The position numbers and the translations under genes were made by a program. The notes below the pieces were generated by a model. That model was not told where the DNA came from and searched no databases. It was given only the letters and a program-made list of their open reading frames with translations. From Loripinus fragilis (taxonomy: Eukaryota; Mollusca; Bivalvia; Lucinida; Lucinidae), in assembly GCA_964019695.1 (NCBI GenBank), contig OZ026526.1:14350754-14414753 (forward strand): 64,000 bases of DNA, written 5' to 3'. Shown one piece after another: positions 1 through 10,888 of the stretch (position 1 is the stretch's first letter; every line of letters begins with the position of its first letter).

Positions 1-88
1 TAACCTTACGAGTACATTGCGTTGTTATTTTGGTGGTGTACTTGGTTGTAACGGTATTATAACGGTAGGAACATGCAGCATTCTATGG

Positions 89-592
89 CATTCTATGGCC
101 AGGATAAGAGAAGCCGCCTCCAAAACACAGGAAGCTCCACAGAAAGCTCCATCCAAAATCCTGAATAAAGAATTAGCCAAAGACTTGCCTGCTGAATTTA
201 GAGGCTACTGGCCTAAGGAACCTACCGTGAAGCGGTCAATTCACAGCCAACGAAGGAAGTTCATTCCCGAGCTCCCAAAATCTTTGAAAGATTTAACTAT
301 TCCTGAAGCCTGGTAGAAGTCTAGCAAAGGTGACCAGTGGTTGTTGTGTGACATTCGATTCGAGGAAGGTTCAGAAAGAGTAATCATCCTCTGCACTGAT
401 GCAAATTTGCAACACCCATGTCGCAGATGTTTGGTAAGGAGATGGAACTTTCAGTGTTGCGCCTCAACACTTTTATCAGTTATACACTATTCACGGAGTT
501 GTTATAAGTCAGCTGTTACCTTTGGCTCTTTGTATTCTCGCCAAAAAGAATTGCCTAATTTACGTACCTTGAAATGTTTTCGGCATGGAGTA
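89..592 (+). pseudogene. FLYWCH/MULE-type transposase-derived gene fragment, decayed
   Basis: The plus-strand reading runs from about residue ARIREAAS through SKILNKELAKDLP and FIPELPKSLKDLTIPEAW, meets an in-frame TAG at 314-316, continues in the same frame (GDQWLLCDIRFEEGSERVII), then shifts frame to read DGTFSVAPQHFYQLYTIHG from 441. The order basic stretch, then 'G-x-QFLLYD'-like segment, then DGTF followed by a hydrophobic YTIHG-like segment is what is seen in animal genes with a FLYWCH domain and a MULE-type transposase domain; the D of DGTF corresponds to the first catalytic acidic residue of that fold. The stop and the shift show it is not functional. No FLYWCH zinc finger is visible, so only the middle of the gene survives. 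Family placement is from motif recall and is moderately sure. Confidence 0.6.
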
Positions 593-599
593 TCTCAGA

Positions 600-1670
600 G
601 GGATCGCGTATTTATAATATGAGATACTAGACTCTGCCCAAGTTTTGCATTTTTGTGAAAATCGAGTATACCCTAAATCAAAATAAAGTTGTTTCACTTC
701 CGTTTTTTTTCTTGATAAATGTTTGATATTTTCGACCAGTTTTAGACAAATTTTAGACACATTTCGACGAAAAACAAGATTCGACCAACTGTCCATTTCG
801 ACCAAACGTTACATTCGACCAAATGTCGTATTCGACGAAGTGTCTTTCGACGAATTATCGTGGACCCCTGTATGAGTTGTTGTTTCCTGTTCCTGAGCCT
901 CCATTGGCTCAGGATCTTGTGTCGAATCTGCTGTTGTTTTTTTTGCTTAAATTAGCGTCTGCTGGCAGATCCTGAGGTGCAGGCTTGCTTTAGCAATTCA
1001 TGATCTTAAAGATTTCCCGTTATATTTCTGATAGGTTTTCTTCATCCTTTAATGCCGTTTTCTTGAGAATGATGCTGGCCGCTGCAGTGACGGCCTCTGC
1101 AACATATTTTTTGCATTTCTTGTCTTGTGACAAACAAGTGATTTTTTGACGTCCGTTGTGCTTGATTTAGATGCAGTGGGGGATTCTGGGGGGTCAGATG
1201 CGGGTTTTCAGTTGTATTTTTTGTGGCGGCATTGATCTTCTTTAATTAACCTTTTATAGCTAAGCTTACCTTAATTAAATTGTTCCTTTGTCATGCTTGC
1301 TTTCAAATTCTTCGGTAATAGGGCGGCCTCGATATGCTGCTTCATGTTCTAATGAGTGGCAATTAGCGCATATATATAATATATAATGGCAACCCAAGCT
1401 GCAGCCAACTGTTAATCGAAGCTTGTTGTGGTTGCTTGTTGGACTTATCTCTTTTAGATATCCAACTTGCAATCAGAACTAGGACTTTAAACACCTTCTC
1501 CATGAAACTGAGAATATTAGATCAAAGCAACATTTATCATATCTATCCACACTACTAAATGCAGTTGTTTAATTACGACTATTACTGTTTTCACTGTCTT
1601 TGTTAGGATGTCATCTTATTGTATATGTTGTTTGTATCCTCATGGTCTTCATAGACTTTTGGACTTGGAA
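600..1670. other. No gene seen; TTCGACCAAA-type short repeats
   Basis: Between the transposase relic and the microsatellite no supported gene is visible. At 733-860 a short motif of the form TTCGAC(C/G)AA recurs about eight times with irregular spacing, ending in CGTGGACCCCTG; such strings look like the edge of a repetitive element. The rest is AT-rich with small random ORFs. Confidence 0.4.
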
Positions 1671-1676
1671 AAAAGC

Positions 1677-1682
1677 TATCTA

Positions 1683-1720
<38 letters not shown>

Positions 1721-1873
1721 CGTCCGTCCGTCCGTCCGTCCGTCAATCCATCCATCCATCCATCCATCCATCCATCCATCCATCCATCCATCCATCCATC
1801 CATCCATCCATCCATCCATCCATCCATCCATCCATCCATCCATCCATCCATCCATCCATCCATCCATCCATCC

Positions 1874-1956
<83 letters not shown>
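1677..1956. repeat. Compound tetranucleotide microsatellite (TCTG)n(TCCG)n(ATCC)n(ATCT)n
   Basis: An uninterrupted run of four successive tetranucleotide families: TCTG (about 1683-1716), TCCG (about 1717-1744), ATCC (about 1745-1874) and ATCT (about 1875-1956). Each family differs from the next by one base, as expected from spread of point variants by slippage. The long open frames across it ([16 protein letters not shown]) are by-products of the repeat and not genes. Confidence 0.97.
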
Positions 1957-2359
1957 CCACCAATGAATCTACACTGTAGCTTATTTGACACTGCTCACTC
2001 ATCTCACTCATCAGCTGCCAACGAGTAGTTAATTGGTTTCTTTAATTGGTGATGAGAAGATAATTGCTGATGAGTAGATAATTGATTTGTTATAGGTGAA
2101 TAATTTCCTTTACTCATGGTTTGTTTAAAAAAAATATAAGAAAAAAAATATATATAAATATAAAGGATAATGTTCTTTTTAACTTTACCGCTATTTTTTA
2201 TCGATTTTTTTTTTATATACCTTTTGTATAAGCTTATACTTGTTTGGATAATGTGACAGTAAATAAGATTAGCTTCCCTTTGAGGATCAAAGCTGGTGGA
2301 CAGAACAAAGTGAAATTAACGATGGTAATATACAGTCACTACATAAACGTGCAGGACTG

Positions 2360-2479
2360 CAGGTACGGACCCGTCTCCCTAGACTTGTCAGTAATTGTTT
2401 AAGCAAACTACCAGACCACGTGCATTTACGAACCCGTATCCCTAGGCTTGTCAGTAGTTGTTTCACAAACTACCGGACC
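2360..2479. repeat. Two diverged ~60-bp direct repeats
   Basis: The segments 2360-2417 and 2422-2479 align along their length (shared strings GACCCGT, CCCTAG, CTTGTCAGTA, TTGTTT, CAAACTACC). They sit directly before the nested palindrome at 2504-2564 and share its CCGGACC word, so both may belong to one repetitive element. Confidence 0.75.
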
Positions 2480-2503
2480 CCTAGACATTCCTCATAGGAG
2501 CGG

Positions 2504-2564
2504 CTCGGGGTCCGGTACCGGACCCCTAGAATTAGTGTCTAGGGGTCCGGTACCGGACCCCGAG
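2504..2564. repeat. Perfect inverted repeat whose arms are themselves palindromes
   Basis: Arms 2504-2530 and 2538-2564 (27 nt each) are exact reverse complements around a 7-nt loop. Within each arm lies the same 20-bp perfect palindrome centred on GGTACC (2507-2526 and 2542-2561). The segment can fold as one hairpin or as two separate hairpins. Confidence 0.95.
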
Positions 2565-2995
2565 ACACTGCGTTTTTGTAATGCATTTTGGTAAATGTTT
2601 AGGGTGAAGGGCGTTCCGGTTAAGGGAATCAGATTGGCGCTCTGCAGTGCCTGAGTTAGTCACTCACATAAAAGGTCCTTTTCAGGACCAACAAATTTCA
2701 AGAAAGAAACCTTAAGTTATAATGTCTACTTCAAATAAACTCGCATAATTATCCCCTAAAGTTCTAGAAAGAAACCTTTAAGCCTACAACAATTTTTAAA
2801 CTCGTCTATTATCATTTTTATATGCCACACAAGGAAACCTATCAAAATCGTCAATATCCCCAATCAGTCTTAATCCCCTTTTAATATTGAACACCACACT
2901 GTGCGTTTTGGTAAATACCTGTGCATTTTGGTGGGTTTTGGTCTTTCTATGGACCGGCTATCTGTTTATTTTCCAAACACAAAATCACATTGTGT

Positions 2996-3410
2996 GGTAC
3001 TACACCTTCATGCCCTTGAAAGGTGGGAGTCAACCTGGGCTATGGGAATTCATCTAGCCAAGTGTAGTGTGATGAGATTGGCCACCTCCAGAGACCCACT
3101 AATGCTCGTAGAAATTGAAAGGACACCACCTACAGGCCGAGCTCACCTCTAAATACTTGGGTGTTGATTTGTCAAATAACCTGTATGATTAGGTTAAGAC
3201 AACTTCCCATCTCGACATGACCATAGCTGTTGACAGGGACTTAAAACCACTTACCAAACAGACAAAACTTACTGAAGGATGTTATATCAGCCAATAAAGG
3301 CCAGTCCCCACCATCATGAACTCATACATTTCATAAGCTTTGAAATGGAGTACACAAAGTACACCTGTCGAATCTGTCGATAATACTCTCAAGAGGGTCT
3401 GGCAGTATAT
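2996..3410 (+). pseudogene. Non-LTR retrotransposon reverse-transcriptase relic (C-terminal part)
   Basis: The plus strand reads LHALERWESTWAMGIHLAKC, then after a short gap SKYLGVDLSNNLYD, then near 3336-3400 LEWSTQSTPVESVDNTLKRV. The pattern 'L..WE..W.M..H..KC', then 'KYLGV.(I/L)S..L.W', then 'LEYA...W.P......LE.VQ' is the conserved C-terminal stretch following the catalytic core in CR1/Jockey-type LINE reverse transcriptases. Stops and frame changes are frequent, so this is an old dead copy. The exact clade cannot be told. Confidence 0.65.
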
Positions 3411-3704
3411 AGAGAAGAAAGAAACAAAGAAAAAAATGGGCAATAGTGAAATTTTCATCATTTAGCAGCCATTTTGGATGCCATCTTCAATACACGCATA
3501 TTACATTCAAACTATCAGTAATGCTTGTCATAGATAACACATTCTCTATCAAACTAATGCCGACCATCGTTTTTTCTGAAAAAATCATTTTATGCATTTT
3601 AAAGGGCATTTTGCCTTTCAAAATGCATAAAATTATATTTTTTCTAGAAAGCCTCGAAAAATGTGGGTTTCACCAGTAAATTTAGGTAGGATAGGGTTAC
3701 CCCT

Positions 3705-4068
3705 AAATCCAGGGGGGGTACTCTGATATTTTCACACATACATAGGTTCGGCCCATTTTTTGGGTTCAAAATTCTGAATTTCAATATTTTTTGGTTTTTT
3801 TTAGAAAAAAGAATATTTTTTTGGGGTATGAAGATTTTGTGGATATTTTTTGGGGGTCATCACAAAATTGAGCTAGTTTGAGAGTCATTTCTATGCAATT
3901 TAGGGTCTTCTTTAAGGTCAAGGTACAGAATTTGGATATTTTCTTGGGTTACTAAAATTTCAAATATTTTTTTTGGGTGCTTGTAATTCCTGATATTTTT
4001 TTGGGGTGAACGGTAGATGCTGGGTCCGAGCCTACGTATGCGGAAAAAATTAGAGTACCCCCCTGGGC
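3705..4068. mobile_element. MITE with ~45-bp terminal inverted repeats (GGGGGGTACTCT type)
   Basis: The left end (CCAGGGGGGGTACTCTGATA then TTTTCACACATACATAGG) and the reverse complement of the right end at about 4020-4068 (CCCAGGGGGGTACTCTAATT then CGCATACGTAGGCTCGG) are imperfect inverted repeats. The interior holds T-rich runs with ATATTTTTTGGGG words. A related half-copy lies at 53118-53302. No coding capacity is visible. Confidence 0.75.
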
Positions 4069-4531
4069 CCCTAAACACAGGTATTTTTTATTTGGCCTAA
4101 GCGGCTTCGTCCGATTACCAGTTATTTCGCCCCGGTTGTTTGGCCCCAGACAAAGGGCTTAGATTAGAGTTGAGCCTTTTACCCCAACACCCAAGTTGTT
4201 TTGAACCAAACACACATAGCAATTTGCCAATTTCGTCCCCATTTTCACATTACTACCAAATCATATGTTTTCTTATTGCAAACCTTGTTATCTCCCAGTT
4301 CTTATTTGAGATGTTGATGTAATTTTTGTTTTACAAATCTGCTTCTTTTAGTCCCAGGACTCACTAGGTCAAAACAATGTGCACCCCAAACTCAAAGTTC
4401 TGCATCCCTTATGACACCAACTGAATATAAAAAGAAGCCAAATTGTGAAACAAAACACTGTACAGTTATGCTTTAAAAACTATAGATCAATTTTTTGGTG
4501 ATGATAGTATTTTGTCATGTAAAATAATAAA

Positions 4532-5066
4532 CAGGGTTCGCATAGGCTTGAAAAGTACTTTAATTTAGAGGGCTTTCTTGAAGTCCTTGAAAATTAAATC
4601 AGCGCCCTTGAAAAGTACTGGAAAATCACTCAAAACAGTCTGTTAATTTAAACTAGAATTTTTTAAAGACCCAGAATGTGAAAAAATTTTCGAAAATTTA
4701 TCAGGATAATGCATTAAATTGTAGGGTTAGTAGCTACTGTTGTGTCTGGCACAAGGGTAACAAACACCTTGAAAAGTCCTTGAATTCTACTATTTTCTGT
4801 AGGACTTAGCACTGTAGATAGAGACCTAAACCAGTATGAAATTGTTGTGCCTATATTTGATATGCTGCAGCAAATATAGGCACAACAATTTTATACTAAT
4901 TTTCCAGTAATGATGTATCCATTATCGCAGTCTAGCATTTCTGAAGAATTTTAACACTTCGTTCAGTATTTTCATTACAATTAAGTCCTTGAAAACTGTT
5001 GATGAGGCTTTTAGAAGTCCTTAAAAATTCCTTGAATTTTACTCAAACTTGCTTGAATGAACCCTG
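4532..5066. mobile_element. 535-bp non-autonomous DNA element with CAGGGTTC ends and ATAAA target duplication
   Basis: The left end starts CAGGGTTCGCATAGGCTTGA and the right end reads TTGCTTGAATGAACCCTG, an imperfect inverted repeat. ATAAA is present just outside both ends (4527-4531 and 5067-5071), giving a likely 5-bp target duplication. The interior carries repeated CCTTGAAAA words and an internal palindrome at about 4840-4900. There is no transposase ORF. Confidence 0.75.
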
Positions 5067-5071
5067 ATAAA

Positions 5072-5864
5072 GGAAATGTTAGAGGGCCATGATGGCCTTG
5101 GAGGCAATTTTGTTAAACAAAATGGAATCATTTGAGCAACTATGGTAGAGGGTGATATAAGGAACATTGAGTGTTTCAGAATTTTTCTCTGAGAACATTT
5201 TCTGTACTGGGGACTGGGCGATGTTTCATGTGATCTTAGGCCAAGGTTAAGGTCAAATAATGCATCTTCTTGTAAATGCATCTCCCCCTAAACTGTTGGA
5301 CATAGCAATTTAAAACTATGTTATGTAGGTGTGTAGGTCACATGTTGTAGAATGTACTGGGCAACAATTCATATGTCCTTCAAACCTTGACCTTTCAGGA
5401 GTAGATGTTGTTTAAACAATTTGGGCAATTTTGGTAAGCGTCCATTTGAGTGGCTCATCATCAATACTCCTGGTACATTGTAGTTCCTTTTATACATGTA
5501 TGCTATGTTTCAGGTCCTTAGGAATGGACCATGTTATAAGTGAATTGTATGAAGGGTCAATTTTACAAAGGAATTAGAGGAAATTCATGGTCATTTGGTC
5601 ATTTTTCTATAATTTCTTTGTAAAATTCCATGTTAAAAAAATTTGAATGCTACTACATGTTATATCCAAATTTGTGTAATAACATAGTAATGGACTGCAT
5701 GTTATAAGTAAATTGTGTTATAAATGGTCATTTTTTGAAAGGAATAAGGGGGATATGACCATTTCCTATAATTCCTTTTGTGAAAGTCCATGGTAAAAAT
5801 TTTATGCCACAACATGTTTTAAAGGGACATCACTGTAATTGATTGTGTTGTGTGTAAATTTCAG
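5072..5864. other. Intergenic or intron sequence upstream of the PFDN2 exon, nothing recognised
   Basis: No conserved coding segment is visible. Two degenerate copies of a short block with 'CATGTTATAAGTGAATTGTAT' and 'AGGAATTAGAGG' type words occur (about 5525-5620 and 5695-5790), so a diverged tandem duplication is possible. Confidence 0.4.
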
Positions 5865-5988
5865 ATTAGTTATAGAAACATTAAGAGATGTTGATGATGA
5901 CAGAAGATGTTTCCGACTAGTAGGAGGTGTATTAGTAGAAAGAACAGTTAAAGACGTATTACCAGCACTAGTAAATAATAAAGATCAG
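5865..5988 (+). CDS. PFDN2: Prefoldin subunit 2, internal exon
   Basis: This exon is bounded by TTTCAG at 5864 and GTTAGT from 5989. It enters in phase 2 and leaves in phase 0, reading LVIETLRDVDDDRRCFRLVG then GVLVERTVKDVLPALVNNKD and Q. The 'D.D..R.CFR.VGGVLVERTVK.VLPAL..N' string is the diagnostic beta-hairpin core of prefoldin subunit 2, one of the beta-type subunits of the cytosolic hexameric chaperone that hands unfolded actin and tubulin to the CCT chaperonin. The N-terminal coiled-coil helix must be encoded by an earlier exon that I could not find upstream here, so it is either outside the window or missed. Confidence 0.93.
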
Positions 5989-6584
5989 GTTAGTGTATAT
6001 CATAGGTCGCAATTAACAAAAATTTTGAGTGTGAAATTGTGAATATTTTCTTATCCATTAATTTTAAGATGTGTTTTGGATGCTCATATAGATGGTTCTT
6101 TTAAGTACCCACAACATATGTTTTGGTTGAGAAATATTTTTTTTTTTTTGAATAGTGTCAGTTAATTTGACGTTTTTGAGGTCATTTCATTTTGCGCTTA
6201 TGACATCACATAGTAACGTCATGCATGACTTCCTAGTGATATTATATACAATCAACCATTTTGCAATATTTACATTTCCACTGAAAGTCTTTAAATGAAC
6301 CTTTACATTTGAGATGTGGTTCATACCTTCATGAACAAATCGATTTAAGCCACACCCACATACGCGCCATTTGAGCGGGCTAATGTCAATTCCATCCAAT
6401 AACATTGCTTGTTAACTGACGTTGAACACGTATCGCCATGATGTTAAGCGCAGAAATTTGCCATTTTGGCTATTCCAAACCCTACGTTATGTCTGATTTA
6501 ATTAAAAATATCTGGAAAACCAGCCAAGTTAGGTGAAATTGAAAATTGATACTTGACTGATAATATAAAATGTAAATATAAGTA

Positions 6585-6730
6585 ATAAATTCAACTTTTG
6601 GAATGTTCATGGAATCATGAATACTTCGGGTCTCTTGCAAAGTTAACATGAAGCCCTTTGGGCTTCACTTACTTTGCACGAGACCCGAAGTATTCATGAT
6701 TCCATGATCATTCCAAAAATTGAATTCATT
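6585..6730. repeat. Long palindrome (hairpin arms ~65 nt) in the PFDN2 intron
   Basis: The left arm (ATTCAACTTTTGGAATG, CATGGAATCATGAATACTTC, GGGTCTC, GCAAAGT) is mirrored by the right arm (ACTTTGC, GAGACCC, GAAGTATTCATGATTCCATG, CATTCCAAAA, TTGAATT), with the centre near AAGCCCTTTGGGCTT. It is probably a MITE made almost only of inverted repeat. Confidence 0.85.
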
Positions 6731-7039
6731 TCTTAATTGAAGAAGGAATAAAATCCGAAACTAGTTTGTAGAAGAAGACATTTGAGTTGTACTGATTTTC
6801 CATTACAATTTTTTTTAATACACATTCTGATCTAGGGGCCGGGTTAAGTGTAAGGACAGCACACAGGGGTGTCGAAATAGTAAAATTTTATACTTGCCCA
6901 GGGATGAGTAAATGGCTAAAATGTACTTGTACAAAGAAAATTTTACTTGTCCTGAAGAACAGATTAGCTTATACCTTACTGTGCTGAAACAATATTATAT
7001 AAACTCTTTCATTGCAACAGTGTGGAACCAGATATAAAC

Positions 7040-7112
7040 TCTATTGTAAACAATGTAGATCCAGATCAGCTGACTTCTTCAGTTGATCAGGATCGACATT
7101 GTTTTCCGTAAA
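7040..7112. repeat. Short palindromic element, 'AGATCCAGATCAGCTG' type
   Basis: GTAGATCCAGATCAGCTGA is mirrored by TCAGTTGATCAGGATCGAC around a short loop, flanked by AACAATG and CATTGTT. A second copy with a longer loop is at 9222-9292, and related hairpins occur at 9528-9585, 9965-10010, 10385-10430, 12398-12460 and 47325-47372. Confidence 0.75.
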
Positions 7113-7239
7113 AAATGTTGAGTTTTCAAAATTTGAAGTACAACAATACATGTAGATTTACTTCTTGTATAAAGCTGTAATTCATCTGGGTATGCACTGT
7201 TTGCTATGTTTAAAACAACCTCCAGGAACAGAAATACAG

Positions 7240-8335
7240 CATGATCACAGGAGCTTGAAGTTCAAATCTTATATCACTTAAATATAGCTTCAAAACCAAA
7301 AGCTCACAATGTCATTACATAGTAATGACCAGAAGTGCAACTAAATTTCAGGCCCCTTTGAATGGCCCATACAAGAAAATTTAGGCAAAAGCTGTTCGTC
7401 TAACTATAAGAACTACATCAACAAGGCATGGATAACCTTTTCTGGCATATCACCAAGTTGCATCAATCTGTGATTGAAAATAAGAAAAAAATAGGGGTAG
7501 CCATTCCGGCTCCGGTATCCGGTTTGAACCAGTGAATAAATTTCAAAACTTACAAACTCTTCAACCAAAAAGTGAAACTATCAGTTAAATGTGTTCAAAC
7601 TATTAAATCAAGCAAAGCCTTACATTTACTTATCACGAAAAGTTCTGTTTTTCATAAAGAAATTCAAAACTAAAACCATTGTTTTTCCAAGATCATGTGA
7701 TGTTGCACACAATTTGGTGCATAAAGCGTAACTCCGAGTTATAATATCTATAGGCTAATTTTGTATCGTTTCTGAACTGTTCTGCATACAATCCCTCTGA
7801 AATGCTGCTAATTGCAGAGGAAAATGGCATTGTCTCATTGTACCTTTTGAATTCTAGCGGTTTGACAATTAAAGAAGTACATGTAGCAAAAATTTTTCAT
7901 TCAGCATATAAAGCCTGTTCTGCATAGGTGAATAGATATTTTCTTTATTCAGATACTTCTCTTGTTTAACATTATGCTAAATGATATATCATTCTTTGTA
8001 TTTATGTTGAACATGTTTATGAAAGTATATTGTGAATGTCTCATATGAAAGGAGATGAAACAATAAAATAATTGTATTGTATTGTATATGCCCCAAGAAA
8101 TAGGTTTCCTGGTACCATATTGGCTTAAGTATATTTGGGACATTGCCCTGTTTTTCCTTAACATCGCCATCTTGATAATAATGTAGAAGAAAAGTTATCA
8201 CTTTGACGATGCCATCCCAACATTCAGTGCTGATTGACCGGAAACTGGAGCCGGAATGGCTGTCGAGAGCTTAGTTGCACTCCTGCACTGTGAGCTTTTG
8301 GTTTATAGGACCGAACTTCAAGCTCCTGTGGGAAA
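7240..8335. mobile_element. Foldback-type DNA element with ~100-bp inverted ends
   Basis: The left end (CACAGGAGCTTGAAGTTC, ACCAAAAGCTCACA, AGTGCAACTAA) is matched as reverse complement by 8262-8330 (TTAGTTGCACTCC, TGTGAGCTTTTGGTT, GAACTTCAAGCTCCTGTG). A second inverted pair follows inside: GCCATTCCGGCTCCGG at about 7500 and CTGGAGCCGGAATGGC at about 8247. No transposase is seen. The whole element lies in the PFDN2 intron. Confidence 0.75.
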
Positions 8336-8505
8336 ATTTAGAAAATTCTACCTATGACTCATGAAAGTACTCAATTGGCAGATCCATACATATGTATCCG
8401 TATGTATGGGAAAATCCATTTGCATAAATTTGGTTAAAGATGAACTCTTATCTGGAAAGATTAACTCTTATCTGAAGGCATAAATCTCTATTTTTTTCTT
8501 TGTAG

Positions 8506-8679
8506 ATGACAAAAATAGTAGAAACTCTTCAAAAGCAGCTAGAAACTAAAGGTACAGAAATCAATACTTATAGAGAGACTCACAATCTAAAGATAAAAGG
8601 AGAAGAGAACAAAGAGCCAGAGAAACAAGATAAAGATTCCGCAAAAGCCGGCGGTGTTCTGGTGGCCAAGGATACGTGA
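8506..8679 (+). CDS. PFDN2: Prefoldin subunit 2, terminal coding exon
   Basis: The exon is preceded by a strong pyrimidine tract and TTTGTAG at 8505, opens in phase 0 and ends at TGA 8677-8679, giving 57 residues. It begins MTKIVETLQKQLETKGTEIN, continues through YRETHNLKIKG, then an acidic, lysine-rich linker (EENKEPEKQDKDSAK), and ends GGVLVAKDT. The C-terminal coiled-coil helix followed by a charged tail and a 'GVLV' terminus fits prefoldin subunit 2. Its length and phase match the exon at 5865-5988 exactly. The intervening 2.5-kb intron holds part of a foldback element, a long palindrome and a roughly 1.1-kb element with inverted ends. Confidence 0.93.
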   Translation: MTKIVETLQKQLETKGTEINTYRETHNLKIKGEENKEPEKQDKDSAKAGGVLVAKDT

Positions 8680-9180
8680 TTGTTTTGGTTGTCGGATGTC
8701 ATGCGATTCTCTAGACTGGTGTAGTGTTCAATTGACTCATTGTATCCATCATGTCATGTGATTCTTGACTGGTCAAGCTTTTAAAATATTGTTTCCTCAC
8801 ATCTGACTCTGTCAAAAAAAACATTATGATAATAACTAGATTGTCATTTTCCATATTCAAAGGATAGATTGTTATCTTTTTGAGAAAAATATGTTCAGGG
8901 TTCACTCAGCTTGAATGCAAGACACTTTATCCTCTCCTTAGTACTGGAACTGGTTCAGCCCAGGAAAACATCCTGACATAACTGAAAAATTGTTGAATGG
9001 GACATAACCCTTTACTCCATAATAGCGCCTTTTGAAATATCATGATATAATGCTCCATTTTCAATAATATTTTCAAAAGTGGAGACCTGAATCAATATAA
9101 TATTTGGTGCAGCATATTCTCATTGAGACCGTTCTTTGAGTATCCACAACATATGTTTTGGTTGAGAAATGAATTAATTA
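8680..9180. other. Downstream of PFDN2: repeat fragments only
   Basis: The PFDN2 3' untranslated region must start here, but I see no convincing AATAAA close to the stop. A fragment of the SINE family (CTTAGTACTGG, CTGACATAACTGAAAAATTG, TTGAATGGGA) occupies about 8915-9008, and half of the hairpin-core foldback (CCACAACATATGTTTTGG) lies at about 9127-9178. Confidence 0.55.
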
Positions 9181-9846
9181 TTAACCCTGGTGCTGCTGAA
9201 CCTGGATATGTACAGTTTTGTAAACACTGTAGATCCAGATCAGCTGGCTTCTATGGCTTCTAACGAAGCCAACTGATCAGGATCCACAATGTTTTCAGTC
9301 ACATCAATCATTGAGTCATTGTCATTAAAGGAACTGTACAACTGAGCTGGCTGGAAATCTGATGGAAATGTAGTATGCTAATTTAAAAGACAGGACAAGG
9401 ATTATTTTCGCCCACTTATCTAGAGTCCTGTATTGGTAAATTTCAAACTCTTTTAAGACTTCTTATTCCGTTCTCAAATAAAAGGCTGGTTTTCAGGAAA
9501 ATGCTTCTCAGAATAGCAAACAGGGAAGACACTGATCAGAATGCTTCTTCAGAAGCAGTCTGATCTGGGTCTGCCCTGTTTGTCGAGGACTTTTAGCAGG
9601 CAACTAGTTTTCGAAATTTTAGAACATCTACAACAGGGGTGTTAATAAAAAACATCCAGATAAGTCACTATTTCTAGAATTGTGATTGAGACGGTTCTTT
9701 TGAGTAATGAGTACCCACATTTGTTTGGATGAGGAATAACAAATATAGTTTTTAATTACTCCTGCTTATAACACTATTTAAGCAGTGTGATAAGAGCGAA
9801 ATTTTGCAGGCTGATCCGATCCTTTGCTGTTTTTGTTTGCATAATC

Positions 9847-10103
9847 TTAACCCTTAGTTTGCCACTATTATTTATCCTGAAAATGTTGTTCCCTTTCTAC
9901 ATCTGCAACAAATACTCAAGTGTACTTCAGAATAGATTTTATCATGAAAGCAAACACTATGAACCTTGATCAGACTGCTCCTTAAGGGGAGCAGTCTGAT
10001 CTGGGTCCATATTGTTTGCAATATAGGCTACCTTAGAACATTAGCAGACAAGAGTTGAGAGGAGCAGACGACAAAAGTTGTGACTGGCAGGGAAAAGGGT
10101 TAA
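9847..10103. mobile_element. TTAA-flanked palindromic MITE
   Basis: The element is bounded by TTAA|CCCTTAGTTTGCCA at 9847 and GACTGGCAGGGAAAAGGG|TTAA ending at 10103. The interior palindrome GATCAGACTGCTCCTTAAGG and GGAGCAGTCTGATC is centred near 9986. TTAA target sites together with ends starting CCC are typical of piggyBac-mobilised elements. Confidence 0.75.
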
Positions 10104-10528
10104 CAGGTTTTCTCATTATTTGGCTTATATGTCTGACTTATTTTCTTATCATTTAAGAGTACATATTTCGATAAGAAACAAAATAAAGCAACAAAAAAGT
10201 TTGGCAGAGAGATAAGAAATTAGATGGACTGGAACGGAACGGAACTGATTGCGGATGCTAAATGGCTATGCACTCATCAACTCTTTGCCTCTTGGGTAAT
10301 TTTTCATGCTTTATTTTGTTGTCTGATTTTTTTCAAAATCAACTTTTTTGAAAAATTCTTTAAGGGTTACCATCAGTGTCAAACAGTTTGGCTCTAGATC
10401 TAGGCCTGTTTTGGTTCCAAACTGTTTGTAAAAGTTGTCAGCAGATGACACTAGGAGTCAAAGAAGTAAATATGCATGCACAGCAAATAATGGGGCTAGA
10501 AGTTTCAAATTTGTTCTGTCCTTTTTCA

Positions 10529-10730
10529 GGCCTTTAGTTAAGGGTGCATACCAAAAAATTAATTTTCTTATTTCTCAACCAAAATATATGTTGTGGGTAC
10601 TCAAAAGATCCGTCTCAATGAGATGGTTCTTTTGAGCACCCAAAACATATGCTAAAAATTATTGGTAAGTAAATATTTACAATTTTACGCAGAAAATTTT
10701 TGCTTATCTAAACCTATGCTTTATCTACCT
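10529..10730. mobile_element. Foldback MITE, hairpin-core family (copy 1)
   Basis: This copy has long imperfect inverted arms (GGCCTTTAGTTAAGGGTGC at one end, TTGCTTATCTAAACC at the other). Between them are TTTCTCAACCAAAATATATG and a central hairpin CTCAAAAGATCCGTCTC / GAGATGGTTCTTTTGAG. Confidence 0.8.
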
Positions 10731-10888
10731 CACTGATTTGCGCATGTCAGCAGTGAAGGCTCTGAGCAGATTGTGTGTCTGAGCAGGCTCGACTGAGCCT
10801 ATGTTGTTGACAGACCTATGAGTATCAAAATCTCATGTGCTGACCCTTTTTTGGGGAGACAGTCCATTTAGTACTTGAACATAAGGTT

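Noticed and set aside
1600..2028. Long ORFs reading PSIHPSIH or MDGWMDGW on both strands
   Set aside because: They are translations of the tetranucleotide microsatellite; nothing outside the repeat supports a gene.
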